Assembly (NCBI RefSeq): GCF_018131185.1
Contig: NZ_JAFCJE010000008.1
Span: forward strand, 62,001-126,000
Reading direction: 5' to 3'
Source: Bradyrhizobium diazoefficiens
GTDB taxonomy: Bacteria; Pseudomonadota; Alphaproteobacteria; Rhizobiales; Xanthobacteraceae
DNA length: 64,000 bases
A model generated the notes under the pieces. That model was not told where the DNA came from, did not search any database, and saw only the letters and a list, made by a program, of their open reading frames with translations. Positions 15,549 through 23,999 of this stretch are shown in pieces. Position 1 is the stretch's first letter. The number at the start of each line of letters is the position of its first letter. The position numbers were made by a program, and so were the translations under genes.

Positions 15549-17339
15549 TCACGTTGCCTTCCGCGACGTGGCGAGAACCGGTCGTGCAAGAGCTAGCCCG
15601 GCGACCACCAGCAGCACCTCCAGCGTCGAGACCACGGCCAGCACCGGATTGAGCCGATAATTGACGTCACCCCACAGCATGAGTGGGAGCGTCTTGAGCT
15701 CCGCGCTCGACAGGAACAGCGTCAGCACCAACTCGTCGAACGAATGCAGGAAGGCGAAGAATGTCGCCGCAGCCAGGCCCGGCATGATGGCCGGCAGAGT
15801 CACCAGGCGGAACACCGTCAGGGACGACGCGCCATGGACGGAAGCCGCCTGTTCGAGCCTGCTATCGACGCCTTGAAGCGATGCGGACAGGATCACCACG
15901 ACGAGGGGAAGGCCGCCGATCGCATGTGCCGCGGCAAGGCCGAAGACGGAGCCGACCAGGTCGAAACGCAGGAACAGACTATAGAGCGACAGGCCGAGCA
16001 CGACCGGAGGCACGATGATCGGACTAACGAGCAGCAGCATGATGGTGGACTTGCCGCGAATGCTGCTCCTGACGATGCCGAGTGCGGCCGACGCGCCCAG
16101 CACGATCGCGATTCCCGCCGACATCGCCGCGACCACCAAGGACGTCCAGAATGCCCGCATCCAGTTCGAATCGGAAAAGAACTGCTCGTACCAGCGCAGA
16201 GAGAAGCCCGGCGGCGGAAAGGTCAGATAGCTTGCGCTGCTGAAGGAAATGATCATCACCACGATGATCGGCAGGATGAGAATGGCAATGACCAGTCCGC
16301 CCATGAGGCGGACAGTCCAGGTCCCGAAGCTCGCCGGCAACCGCCCGAACAGCCTCAGAAGCGGCCAACCGATCACGTCGGCAGCTGAGGCGCCGAGACT
16401 GCGGCGGCTGGCATCGATAGCGTGGCGGTCTGTCGTCCTCGGTGTGGCCTCCGTCAGCTTGCGGCCGCCCCAGATGAACTCGAATCCGAGGAAGCGTCCG
16501 GCCACCGCGACCACGGCCAAAGTGATCGTCAGCAGCACCACACCCAACGCCTGCAGGAATCCCTCCGAGGTGACCGAGTCCGCCTGCTGGGTGATATGCA
16601 TGGCAAACATCTGGTCGCCGGGACCACCGAGCAGGGTCGGCGTAATGAAGAATCCGATGGCGGCGACGAAGACGAGCAGGAAGCCGGCACCCATGCCGGG
16701 CAAGGTCAGGGGCAACATCACGCGCCAGAAAGCCGCAATGGGCCCGGCGCCGCTGGCCAGTGCCGCGCGCGTCAGGCTTTGATCGAGCCGCGCCACGCTG
16801 GAATAAATCGTCAGCACCATCAACGGCAGAAGCACCGCCGTCATGCCGAGAAGCACCGTGCCGCGATTGAACAGAAGCTGCACGGGCTCGCTCAATATGC
16901 CGATCGACACCAGCATCTTGTTGACCGGCCCGTTGCGGCCGAGCAGGACCATCCAGGCGTAGGTCCGGATCAGGATGGCGATGAAATAGGGCAGCACGAT
17001 CGCGGTCGCGATCATGACCTGGGCTATGCCGCGACTGCGGTGAATGAGCAGCGCCGTCGGGTATCCGAACAGCAGGCACAGGCACGCAACGGTGACCGAG
17101 ATCTGCATCGTGCGGACGAGCGAATCCCAATAGAGTGGTATCGCGAACACCCGCTCGAAGTAGGACGTCCAAGACGGCCCGCTCACGCTGATACGCATGA
17201 GATCGATCAGCGGCAGCAAGTAGATGAAGGCCAGGAAGGCGAGCGCAGGCAGGAGCAGCAGCGCCGGATCCTTCAACTTCCTCACGAGATCGAGATTCGC
17301 GGGACGGTCTGCCTGGAGGCCGATCGATGCCGAGGTCAT
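15549..17339 (-). CDS. Fused PotB-PotC-type ABC permease
   Basis: A 596-residue permease carrying two binding-protein-dependent transport domains in one chain; most Pot-type systems have two separate genes. The first half (about 1-300) has the EAA loop region with TRAALASGAGPIAAFWRVML. The second half (about 330-596) has its own EAA-like region, LEQAASVHGASSLTVFRLVT. A linker of about 50 hydrophilic residues joins them (RKLTEATPRTTDRHAI). Each half has about six hydrophobic segments. The ATG at 17339 overlaps the ATPase stop as ATGA; an open frame to 17426 is upstream noise. Confidence 0.9.
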   Translation of the reverse strand: MTSASIGLQADRPANLDLVRKLKDPALLLLPALAFLAFIYLLPLIDLMRISVSGPSWTSYFERVFAIPLYWDSLVRTMQISVTVACLCLLFGYPTALLIHRSRGIAQVMIATAIVLPYFIAILIRTYAWMVLLGRNGPVNKMLVSIGILSEPVQLLFNRGTVLLGMTAVLLPLMVLTIYSSVARLDQSLTRAALASGAGPIAAFWRVMLPLTLPGMGAGFLLVFVAAIGFFITPTLLGGPGDQMFAMHITQQADSVTSEGFLQALGVVLLTITLAVVAVAGRFLGFEFIWGGRKLTEATPRTTDRHAIDASRRSLGASAADVIGWPLLRLFGRLPASFGTWTVRLMGGLVIAILILPIIVVMIISFSSASYLTFPPPGFSLRWYEQFFSDSNWMRAFWTSLVVAAMSAGIAIVLGASAALGIVRSSIRGKSTIMLLLVSPIIVPPVVLGLSLYSLFLRFDLVGSVFGLAAAHAIGGLPLVVVILSASLQGVDSRLEQAASVHGASSLTVFRLVTLPAIMPGLAAATFFAFLHSFDELVLTLFLSSAELKTLPLMLWGDVNYRLNPVLAVVSTLEVLLVVAGLALARPVLATSRKAT

Positions 17340-18490
17340 GCAAGCACCCAGCAGTCCGCGGCGCCCCAGCTCACGTGCAGACGATCCCCGACGTTCGGCA
17401 ATGGCCGGTCGGCCATGTCGGTGCACCGGATCAGGAGCGGATCTCCACCCTCCATTTGCGCCTCGATCCGCAGGATCTCGCCGAGGAAGATCGCAGACGT
17501 GACGCTGACGGGCGTTGAGTTGGCACTCGGCTCGTTCGACACGGCGATGCGTTCCGGACGCACGAGCACCGTTGCGCGCCCGACGTCGATCGTGTCCCGG
17601 CTTTCGGCGCTGAACACGTATCCTGCGCGGTTCTTCATCGTCAGCGTCGAGCCGCGCTTCTGCAGAATCTCGGCCTCGATCAGATTGCTCTCGCCGACGA
17701 ACGAGGCGACGAAACGATCGGTCGGATGCCGGTAGATGTCCACCGGGCGGCCGATTTGAACGATCGTGCCGGCGTTGAGTACCGCGATGCGGTCGCTCAT
17801 CGTCAGGGCTTCGCCCTGGTCATGGGTGACGAACAGGATCGTGCTGCCGATGGTCCGGTGAAGGTCGCGGATCTCGATCTGGATCTGCTCGCGCAACCGC
17901 CGGTCCAGGGCGCTGAGGGGCTCGTCCATCAGCACGACCTTGGGCCTCTTGACGATCGCGCGGGCGATTGCGACGCGCTGCTGCTGCCCGCCGGACATTT
18001 GCGAAGGAGACTTCGTCGCATGCTCCGTCAGCCGCATGATCTCCAGCGTTTCGGCGACGCGTCGCTCCGCAGTCGCCCGATCGACACCGGCCATGCGAAG
18101 CGGAAACGCGACGTTCTGGCTGACCGTCATGTTCGGAAACAGCGCGTAGCTCTGGAACACCATGCCGAAGCCGCGCTTGTGCGTCGGAACGTTGTGGACA
18201 GGCTTGCCGTCGACGAGGATCTCGCCGCTGTCGAGGCTCTGGAAGCCCGCCACGAGGTTCAGCAGCGTCGTCTTTCCGCTGCCGGAAGGGCCAAGAAGCG
18301 TGATGAATTCGCCCGGCTCGATGTCGATGCTGATGCGGTCGACCGCGTGGAAGCTGCCGTATCTTTTCACCGCCTCGCGAACGGCGATGCTCGATCCGAT
18401 GGCGTCGCGTTCCCGGCGGCGGCCGGTCGGCGACGTCCCAACGTTCGCATCGCCGGAGCGCAGTGCGCGCAGAGCCGCGGGCTCACCCAT
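17336..18490 (-). CDS. PotA/UgpC-like ABC transporter ATPase
   Basis: A 384-residue ATPase that powers the fused permease. It has Walker A GPSGSGKTT, Q-loop MVFQSYALFPNMT, signature SQMSGGQQQRVAIARA, Walker B VVLMDEPLSALD and switch His in FVTHDQGEA. A C-terminal TOBE domain follows (about 280-384; VLVRPERIAVS). The N-terminus has about 35 extra residues before the ABC core. ATG 18490 is preferred, with GGAGG a few bases upstream; the much longer open frame crosses the divergent promoter. It is the first gene of the leftward operon, whose promoter carries an IclR-type dyad. Confidence 0.94.
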   Translation of the reverse strand: MGEPAALRALRSGDANVGTSPTGRRRERDAIGSSIAVREAVKRYGSFHAVDRISIDIEPGEFITLLGPSGSGKTTLLNLVAGFQSLDSGEILVDGKPVHNVPTHKRGFGMVFQSYALFPNMTVSQNVAFPLRMAGVDRATAERRVAETLEIMRLTEHATKSPSQMSGGQQQRVAIARAIVKRPKVVLMDEPLSALDRRLREQIQIEIRDLHRTIGSTILFVTHDQGEALTMSDRIAVLNAGTIVQIGRPVDIYRHPTDRFVASFVGESNLIEAEILQKRGSTLTMKNRAGYVFSAESRDTIDVGRATVLVRPERIAVSNEPSANSTPVSVTSAIFLGEILRIEAQMEGGDPLLIRCTDMADRPLPNVGDRLHVSWGAADCWVLA

Positions 18491-18504
18491 TCTCTCCTCC
18501 CAGA

Positions 18505-18532
18505 TTGTTCTATATTGTAGAACGCTATTCCA
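18505..18532 (-). promoter_or_regulatory. Operator for the leftward transport operon (IclR-type dyad)
   Basis: The core is the imperfect palindrome GTTCTATATTGTAGAAC (18507-18523) with an ATTCCA flank. The 28-base unit is repeated in the opposite orientation at 18694-18721 with only one base changed. It lies just downstream of the leftward -10 element, the position expected for a repressor. Confidence 0.75.
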
Positions 18533-18535
18533 ATT

Positions 18536-18564
18536 ATTGTTGGCGCAGCGCGCCGTCTTGTCAA
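18536..18564 (-). promoter_or_regulatory. Leftward sigma-70-type promoter
   Basis: On the minus strand TTGACA (18564-18559) is followed by 17 bases and AACAAT (18541-18536). The predicted start falls at the upstream edge of the dyad at 18505-18532. It should drive the ATPase, permease, binding-protein and IclR genes. Confidence 0.6.
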
Positions 18565-18658
18565 GTCGAGCCGACCGCTCGCGGGACAATGGCACCCCGC
18601 TGCGGCCCATGCGGAGCTGAGATCCCCTGTAGTCAAAGGCTTCGCCGACCAAGTCAGA

Positions 18659-18688
18659 TTGACAGTGTCGTCCGGATCCGCCTAACAT
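18659..18688 (+). promoter_or_regulatory. Rightward sigma-70-type promoter
   Basis: TTGACA (18659-18664), an 18-base spacer, then TAACAT (18683-18688). The predicted start is about 18695, at the edge of the dyad at 18694-18721. It should drive the CoA-transferase-like operon. Confidence 0.6.
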
Positions 18689-18693
18689 AAACG

Positions 18694-18721
18694 TGGAATG
18701 GCGTTCTACAATATAGAACAA
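18694..18721 (+). promoter_or_regulatory. Operator for the rightward catabolic operon (IclR-type dyad)
   Basis: The core is GTTCTACAATATAGAAC (18703-18719) preceded by TGGAAT. It is the inverted copy of the leftward operator with 27 of 28 bases identical. The dyad overlaps an in-frame ATG at 18698, so the protein must start further down, at 18731-18737. Confidence 0.75.
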
Positions 18722-18730
18722 GACGGGAGG

Positions 18731-19543
18731 ATGATGGTGTTGAGCGAGCCTCGCGCAATGGCGAAGCACATCGAGCCGGGCATGCGTGTAGCGCTCCCGG
18801 TCGACTACGCCGGCGTCTCCATGGCGATGACGCGGCCCATCATCGAGCATGGTGCGGGCAATCTCGATCTCGTCTGCGTGCCAACCGGCGGATTGCAGGT
18901 GGACCAGCTTGTCGGCGCCGGTCTTGTCCGGACCGTGGAAACCAGCGCCGTGTCGCTGGGTGAAGCCGGTGCAGCGCCCCGGTTCAACGCTGCGGTCAAG
19001 GAGGGTGCCGTTCGACTGAAGGACGCAACGTGTCCTGCCATCCATGCCGGCCTGATGGCGGCGCAGAAGGGCAGCCCCTTCATGCCGCTCCGGGGGCTGA
19101 TCGGAACGGATCTGCTCCGCCATCGCGACGATTGGCGCGTCGTCGACAATCCGCTGGCGGATGGAGGCGATCCGATCGTGCTGATTCCTGCCATCAAGCC
19201 GGACGTCACGATCTTCCACGTGCCCATGGCTGATCGCTTCGGCAATGTCTGGATCGGCCGTCGACGCGAGCTCGCCGCAATGGCCTACGCTTCTCGCACC
19301 GTTCTGGTCACGGTGGAGCGAATCGTCGAGCAAAATCTGCTTGCCGACGAGATGAGCGCTGCCGGCGTGCTGCCGGCACTCTACGTCACGGCAGTTGCGC
19401 GCGCCCCGAAGGGGGCGTGGCCCTACGGTCTGTGGGGTGAATATCCGGCCGACAGCGCGGAGATCGCGCGCTATGCCAAGGCCGCGCGAACGGCGGACGG
19501 CTTCTCTGCCTATATGGCGCAGGCCCAGATGGAACCCGCGTGA
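18731..19543 (+). CDS. CoA-transferase-like subunit A
   Basis: About 270 residues, a family I CoA-transferase alpha-type subunit (glutaconate CoA-transferase/IpdA-like). Recognisable parts are EHGAGNLDLVCVPTGGLQVD, the repeated-unit glycine-rich region, NPLADGGDPIVLIPAIKPDV and HVPMADRFGNVWIGRRREL. GGAGG at 18726-18730 favours a start at ATG 18734 or GTG 18737 rather than 18731; all are in frame. It overlaps subunit B by one base. Related IpdAB proteins act as CoA-ester hydrolases on ring-cleavage products, so the reaction here may be transfer or hydrolysis (inference). Confidence 0.85.
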   Translation: MMVLSEPRAMAKHIEPGMRVALPVDYAGVSMAMTRPIIEHGAGNLDLVCVPTGGLQVDQLVGAGLVRTVETSAVSLGEAGAAPRFNAAVKEGAVRLKDATCPAIHAGLMAAQKGSPFMPLRGLIGTDLLRHRDDWRVVDNPLADGGDPIVLIPAIKPDVTIFHVPMADRFGNVWIGRRRELAAMAYASRTVLVTVERIVEQNLLADEMSAAGVLPALYVTAVARAPKGAWPYGLWGEYPADSAEIARYAKAARTADGFSAYMAQAQMEPA

Positions 19544-20301
19544 TGGCCGAAGTCCTCCCCCGCGAAGTGCTGATTTGCACGATCGCGCGGCTGCTCGACG
19601 GGGTCAGGCACGTCGCCGTAGGCGCCTCCTCTCCGATTCCTGCCGCCGGCGCGATGCTGCTGCGTGCCATGAAGGAAGCGGGCGGCGCTGTCGGTCCACG
19701 CATCTCCATTCTCGGCTCTGTCGAGCATAATTTCTTCACCAACGGTTCGGCGGAGCTGTTCGATTGTGCCGGTCAGGGCCGGATTGATGCGTTCTTCCTC
19801 GGTGGCGGACAGATCGACGGCTTCGGCAACGTGAACCTCGTCGGCACCGGTGATTATCCGCGCTCGAGCGTGCGCTGGCCCGGCTCGTTCGGGTCGGCCT
19901 ATCTCTACTTCGTCGTGCCGCGGGTCATTCTCTTCCGCGAGGAGCATACGCCCCGTGTCTTCGTCGAGCACGTGGACTTCATCAGCGCGCCGGGCGTCAG
20001 TCCCGAGGGGGTCTTCCGGAGCGGCGGCCCCATTGCCCTCCTGACCGGCAAGGGACTCTTCCGCTTCGACAAGACGCGGCCGGGGTTCGACCTGGAGAGC
20101 GTCCATCCCGGGCACGATCTCGCGGAGATCAAGCAAGCGACAGGATTCCGGTTTGGCCATGATGCCGAGCCGCGGCAGACCCCGCTGCCCGATCGATCGA
20201 CGCTCGACCTGCTCCGCGGCCGTGTGTTCGGCGAACTCGCCGAGACCTATCCCGAATTCGCCGCGCAGATGCGGCGCGATCTCGTGGCGGTCGACGCATG
20301 A
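19543..20301 (+). CDS. CoA-transferase-like subunit B
   Basis: A 252-residue beta-type subunit of the same enzyme. It contains GPRISILGSVEHNFFTNGS, AELFDCAGQGRIDAFFLGGG and QIDGFGNVNLVGTGDYPRSS, the signature of GctB/IpdB-like proteins, then VEHVDFISAPGVSPEGVF. The ATG at 19543 shares its A with the TGA of subunit A. I cannot assign the catalytic glutamate of true CoA-transferases with confidence. The stop overlaps the molybdoenzyme start as ATGA. Confidence 0.87.
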   Translation: MAEVLPREVLICTIARLLDGVRHVAVGASSPIPAAGAMLLRAMKEAGGAVGPRISILGSVEHNFFTNGSAELFDCAGQGRIDAFFLGGGQIDGFGNVNLVGTGDYPRSSVRWPGSFGSAYLYFVVPRVILFREEHTPRVFVEHVDFISAPGVSPEGVFRSGGPIALLTGKGLFRFDKTRPGFDLESVHPGHDLAEIKQATGFRFGHDAEPRQTPLPDRSTLDLLRGRVFGELAETYPEFAAQMRRDLVAVDA

Positions 20302-22610
20302 GCAGGATCAAGCGGATTCCGCATTGCAGCCATTGGGGTGCGTACACGATCCTCGTCGAGGACGATCGCATCGTCGGTGTCGAGCCGTTCGAGCACGACC
20401 CGGCGCCTTCCCCGATCATCCATTCCATTGCAGAATGGGCCAATCCCGAGCGGCGCGTGCTGCGCCCGATGGTTCGCTCGGGCTGGCTCGACAAGCGCGA
20501 AAAGAGCGATCGCCGCGGACGCGGCCGGGAAAAATTCGTCGCGGTCAGCTGGGACGAGGCGACGACGCTGGTCGCCGACGAAGTGCGCCGCGTGGCCGGT
20601 ACGTTCGGCAACGCGTCGATCTTCGCGGGTTCCTATGGTTGGACCAATTCCGGCCGCCTGCATCATGCTTCCTCGCTTCTGAAGCGCATGCTCAATCTGG
20701 TGGGCGGCTTCACCAGGCACGTCGACACCTATTCGATCGCGGCAGGTCCCGTGATCCTGCGCCACACGCTCGGCAGCGACGACGCATGCGGCGGCCGCGC
20801 CAATACGCTCGACACGATCGCGCAGCACACCGAGACGCTGGTGGTGTTCGGTGCTCTCTCGCCGCGAACCGCGCAAAACGAGGCCGGAGGAATTGGCAGC
20901 CATCGCCTCGAGACTTATCTCAGGAAAATCGTCGGACGCGGCGTCAAGGTCATCCACGTCTCGCCGCTGAAGGACGACCTGCCGGAGTGGGTCGATGCCG
21001 AATGGTGGCCGATCCGGCCGAACACGGATGCTGCGCTGATGCTCGGGCTTGCCGGCGAGATCGTGAAGGCGGGCCGGCACGATGCGGATTTCCTGGCGCG
21101 CTGCACCAGCGGCGCGGATCGTCTGCTTGGCTATCTGGAAGGCAAGCCGGATGGCGTGCGCAAGGAGGCTGTGTGGGCCGCGAACATCTGCGGCCTCGAT
21201 GCGGACAGGATCGCGGCGCTGGCTAGCCGCCTGGTCGACACGCGGAGCATGCTGACGGTGAGCTGGAGCCTGCAGCGTGCACATCACGGCGAACAGCCGT
21301 TCTGGGCGGCGCTCGGACTTGCATCGGTTGTCGGCCAGATCGGGTTGCCGGGCGGCGGCGTCGGCTACGGCTACGCCTCCCTGGGCGGCGTCGGGGCACC
21401 GCTCAACCTTGGTCGCTCTCCTGCCATTTCACAGCTGACGAGACCGATCGACAGCTTCATTCCGGTGGCGCGGATCAGCGACATGCTGCTCAATCCCGGC
21501 AAGCCGTTCAGCTACGAAGGCGAGATCCGCACCTATCCGGATACGAGGCTGGTGTATTGGGCGGGCGGCAATCCCTACCATCATCACCAGGACCTCAATC
21601 GCCTGTCGGAAGCCTGGACGAGGCCGGAAACGATCATCGTGCAGGACCCGATGTTCACGGCGACGGCCCAGCGGGCCGACATCGTGCTGCCGGCGACCAC
21701 ATCGATCGAGCGCAACGATCTTGCCGGCAATAGGCGCTCGGATTTCATCCTGGCGATGAAGAAGGCGATCGAGCCGCTGGGCCAATCCCGCTCCGACTTC
21801 GAGATCTTCAATGCGATCGCAGGCAGGCTCGGGGTGGCCGATCGGTTCAACGAAGGCCGGGACGAAATGGGCTGGGTCCGCCATCTCTATGAAGCCTGCC
21901 GCAGCGACGCCTCGCAGCGCTTCGGCTTCGCGATGCCGGATTTCGATGCGTTCTGGGAGGCCGGCTATGCCCGCTGCCCGGTCAAAGCAGGGCATACGTT
22001 CCTGTCCGACTTCCGCAACGAGCCCGAGGCGCATCCACTCAGAACCGAGAGTGGAAAGATCGTCCTCGGCAGCGAGACGTTGGCCAGGCTGGACTATGCC
22101 GATTGCCGCCCGCATCCCGCGTGGATCGAGCCGGCTGAATGGCTGGGCAACGCCGCCGAGGCGGGCCAGATGCACCTCATCTCGCACCAGCCGGCCGGCC
22201 GTCTTCACAGCCAGCTCGAAACCGGCGCATCGAGCCGGGCCATGAAACGCAATGGCCGTGAACAGGCTCGCCTTCATCCTGACGACGCGGCCGCACTCGG
22301 CATCGCCGACGGCCGGACGATCCGCATCTGGAACCGCCGTGGCGAGTGCCTCGCGACGGCAGAGGTCACCGACAAGGTCCGTCAAGGCGTGCTGGTGCTT
22401 CCGACCGGCGCCTGGTTCACGCCGACCGGCAATAGCGGTCTGGAGGTCGCGGGCAATCCGAACGTGCTCACGCTCGATATCGGCACATCCCAATTCGGCC
22501 AGGGCTGCTCGGCCCATACCTGCCTGGTGCGGGTCGAGCCCTACGCCGCCGATCGGCGCGATGCGTTCGAGGCCTATCAAGAAACGCTCGTCGCGCTTGC
22601 GGCAGTCTAA
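20298..22610 (+). CDS. DMSO-reductase-family molybdopterin oxidoreductase (BisC/TorA-like)
   Basis: A 770-residue molybdenum bis-MGD enzyme. The N-terminus (HCSHWGAYTILVEDDRIVGV) lacks the four-cysteine Fe-S motif and has no Tat signal, which fits the cytoplasmic biotin-sulfoxide-reductase branch. FAGSYGWTNSGRLHHASSLL (about 109-128) is the DMSO-reductase-type active-site segment, with Ser118 the likely Mo ligand. VYWAGGNPYHHHQDLNRL, QRADIVLPATTSIERND and the C-terminal cofactor domain (HLISHQPAGRLHSQLETGA) follow. It is translationally coupled to the CoA-transferase-like pair. Substrates in the branch are S- or N-oxides; why it sits in this pathway is unclear. Confidence 0.92.
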   Translation: MSRIKRIPHCSHWGAYTILVEDDRIVGVEPFEHDPAPSPIIHSIAEWANPERRVLRPMVRSGWLDKREKSDRRGRGREKFVAVSWDEATTLVADEVRRVAGTFGNASIFAGSYGWTNSGRLHHASSLLKRMLNLVGGFTRHVDTYSIAAGPVILRHTLGSDDACGGRANTLDTIAQHTETLVVFGALSPRTAQNEAGGIGSHRLETYLRKIVGRGVKVIHVSPLKDDLPEWVDAEWWPIRPNTDAALMLGLAGEIVKAGRHDADFLARCTSGADRLLGYLEGKPDGVRKEAVWAANICGLDADRIAALASRLVDTRSMLTVSWSLQRAHHGEQPFWAALGLASVVGQIGLPGGGVGYGYASLGGVGAPLNLGRSPAISQLTRPIDSFIPVARISDMLLNPGKPFSYEGEIRTYPDTRLVYWAGGNPYHHHQDLNRLSEAWTRPETIIVQDPMFTATAQRADIVLPATTSIERNDLAGNRRSDFILAMKKAIEPLGQSRSDFEIFNAIAGRLGVADRFNEGRDEMGWVRHLYEACRSDASQRFGFAMPDFDAFWEAGYARCPVKAGHTFLSDFRNEPEAHPLRTESGKIVLGSETLARLDYADCRPHPAWIEPAEWLGNAAEAGQMHLISHQPAGRLHSQLETGASSRAMKRNGREQARLHPDDAAALGIADGRTIRIWNRRGECLATAEVTDKVRQGVLVLPTGAWFTPTGNSGLEVAGNPNVLTLDIGTSQFGQGCSAHTCLVRVEPYAADRRDAFEAYQETLVALAAV

Positions 22611-22624
22611 CAGGAGCTTGCAAC

Positions 22625-23194
22625 ATGTCTGCGCCCGCCATCAGTCGCTTTCCCGTTCCCGACATCGCGACGCTGCCGGAGGATATCCGCTCGCGGATCG
22701 AGGCGGTTCAGGAGAAGTCCGGCTTCGTCCCCAACGTCTTTCTGACGCTCGCGCATCGTCCTGACGAGTTCCGGGCCTTCTTCGCCTATCACGACGCTCT
22801 GATGGACAAGCCCGGGCCGATCACCAAGGCCGAGCGCGAGATGATCGTGGTCGCGACCAGCAGCGCCAATCAATGCCAGTATTGTGTCGTCGCACACGGC
22901 GCCATCCTGCGCGTACGCGCGAAGAATCCGCTGATCGCGGATCAGGTCGCCGCCAATTATCGCAAGGCCGATATCACCGCGCGGCAACGGGCGATGCTCG
23001 ATTTCGCGATGAAGGTCTCGGCGCGCGCCTATGAGGTGGACGACTCTGACGTCCGGGATCTCAAAGGACACGGATTCACCGAGGAGGACGTCTGGGACAT
23101 CGCGGCCATCGCTGCCTTCTTCGGCATGTCGAACCGCCTCGCCAACGTCACCAGCATGCGTCCGAACGACGAGTTCTTCGCGATGGGACGCTGA
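22625..23194 (+). CDS. Peroxidase-related/carboxymuconolactone-decarboxylase-fold protein
   Basis: A 189-residue AhpD-like helical protein. The core has the redox CxxC and following His, C84-Q-Y-C87 and H91, inside SANQCQYCVVAHGAI. It is preceded by the family N-terminus VQEKSGFVPNVFLTLAHRPD and followed by DIAAIAAFFGMSNRLANVTS. These match the uncharacterised peroxidase-related group. CAGGAG eight bases before ATG 22625 supports the start. It may protect against, or react with, a peroxide or quinone formed in this pathway (inference). Confidence 0.88.
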   Translation: MSAPAISRFPVPDIATLPEDIRSRIEAVQEKSGFVPNVFLTLAHRPDEFRAFFAYHDALMDKPGPITKAEREMIVVATSSANQCQYCVVAHGAILRVRAKNPLIADQVAANYRKADITARQRAMLDFAMKVSARAYEVDDSDVRDLKGHGFTEEDVWDIAAIAAFFGMSNRLANVTSMRPNDEFFAMGR

Positions 23195-23215
23195 GCGCCG
23201 CAAACGAGAACTGCA

Positions 23216-23980
23216 ATGGTATCGCTGGTCATCGACAGGCGCTTCCGGGGCCCGCCCAATTCCGGCAACGGAGGCTATGTGTGCGGATGTCTCGCAAGGC
23301 ACGTTGCCGGAGACGCCGAAGTGACGTTGCGCGCGCCGCCGCCGCTGGAGCGGCGGCTCGACGTGCGGACGGGGAGCGACGGCGGGATCGAGCTGTATGA
23401 CAACGGCAGGCTGCTCGCGACGGCGCATGCCGGGAGCGTCGATGTGACGGATGTTCCCAGGGTGAGCTATGCGGCGGCCGAAGAAGCGGTTGGCAGAACA
23501 CCCTATGACGAGCAGACCCACAACCTTCCGGGATGTTTCGTCTGCGGTCCCGCACGTGGCCATGGCGACGGTCTCCGGATCTTCGCAGGTCCGCTGCAGG
23601 TGGGGGCAGTGCCGGGCAAGCCCGTCGTGTTCGCGGCCTCCTGGGTGCCTCACGGCAGTCTGTCCGGCGTGGACGGCTATGTCGCGCCGGAATTCGTCTG
23701 GGCCGCGCTCGATTGCCCGACCGGCTATTGCAGCGTGGGCGCCCGTCATCTCGGATTGAATGGTGACGAAACGGCCCTGCTCGGACGCATGGCGGCACGG
23801 ATCAAGCGCCGGCCGCGCCCGGAAGATCGATGTGTGGTGGTGGCGTGGCCGACAGGGCGGGAAGGCCGCAAGCTCTTTGCCGAGAGCGCTTTGTTGGGCC
23901 CGGAACAGGAAGTGTTGGCGATGGCACGAACCACGTGGCTGCTGGTCGACCGCCAGGTTCAGCTCGGAGCAACGACATGA
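23216..23980 (+). CDS. Hotdog-like (thioesterase-type) protein, function unknown
   Basis: A 254-residue soluble protein. The opening FRGPPNSGNGGYVCGCLARH followed by a short beta-rich region resembles a group of uncharacterised hotdog-fold proteins related to thioesterases (moderate confidence). Cysteines cluster at GCFVCGP, which may bind metal or be structural. A second half (YVAPEFVWAALDCPTGYCS) resembles a repeated hotdog. It lies 21 bases after the peroxidase-like gene. A role in hydrolysing an acyl-CoA made by the CoA-transferase-like enzyme is inference. Confidence 0.7.
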   Translation: MVSLVIDRRFRGPPNSGNGGYVCGCLARHVAGDAEVTLRAPPPLERRLDVRTGSDGGIELYDNGRLLATAHAGSVDVTDVPRVSYAAAEEAVGRTPYDEQTHNLPGCFVCGPARGHGDGLRIFAGPLQVGAVPGKPVVFAASWVPHGSLSGVDGYVAPEFVWAALDCPTGYCSVGARHLGLNGDETALLGRMAARIKRRPRPEDRCVVVAWPTGREGRKLFAESALLGPEQEVLAMARTTWLLVDRQVQLGATT

Positions 23981-23999
23981 ACGAGAGTCGGAACAGCGC

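Noticed and set aside
18698..18730. Upstream in-frame ATG 18698 as start of CoA-transferase-like subunit A
   Set aside because: It lies inside the operator dyad and at the predicted transcription start, and GGAGG at 18726-18730 points to a start a few codons later.
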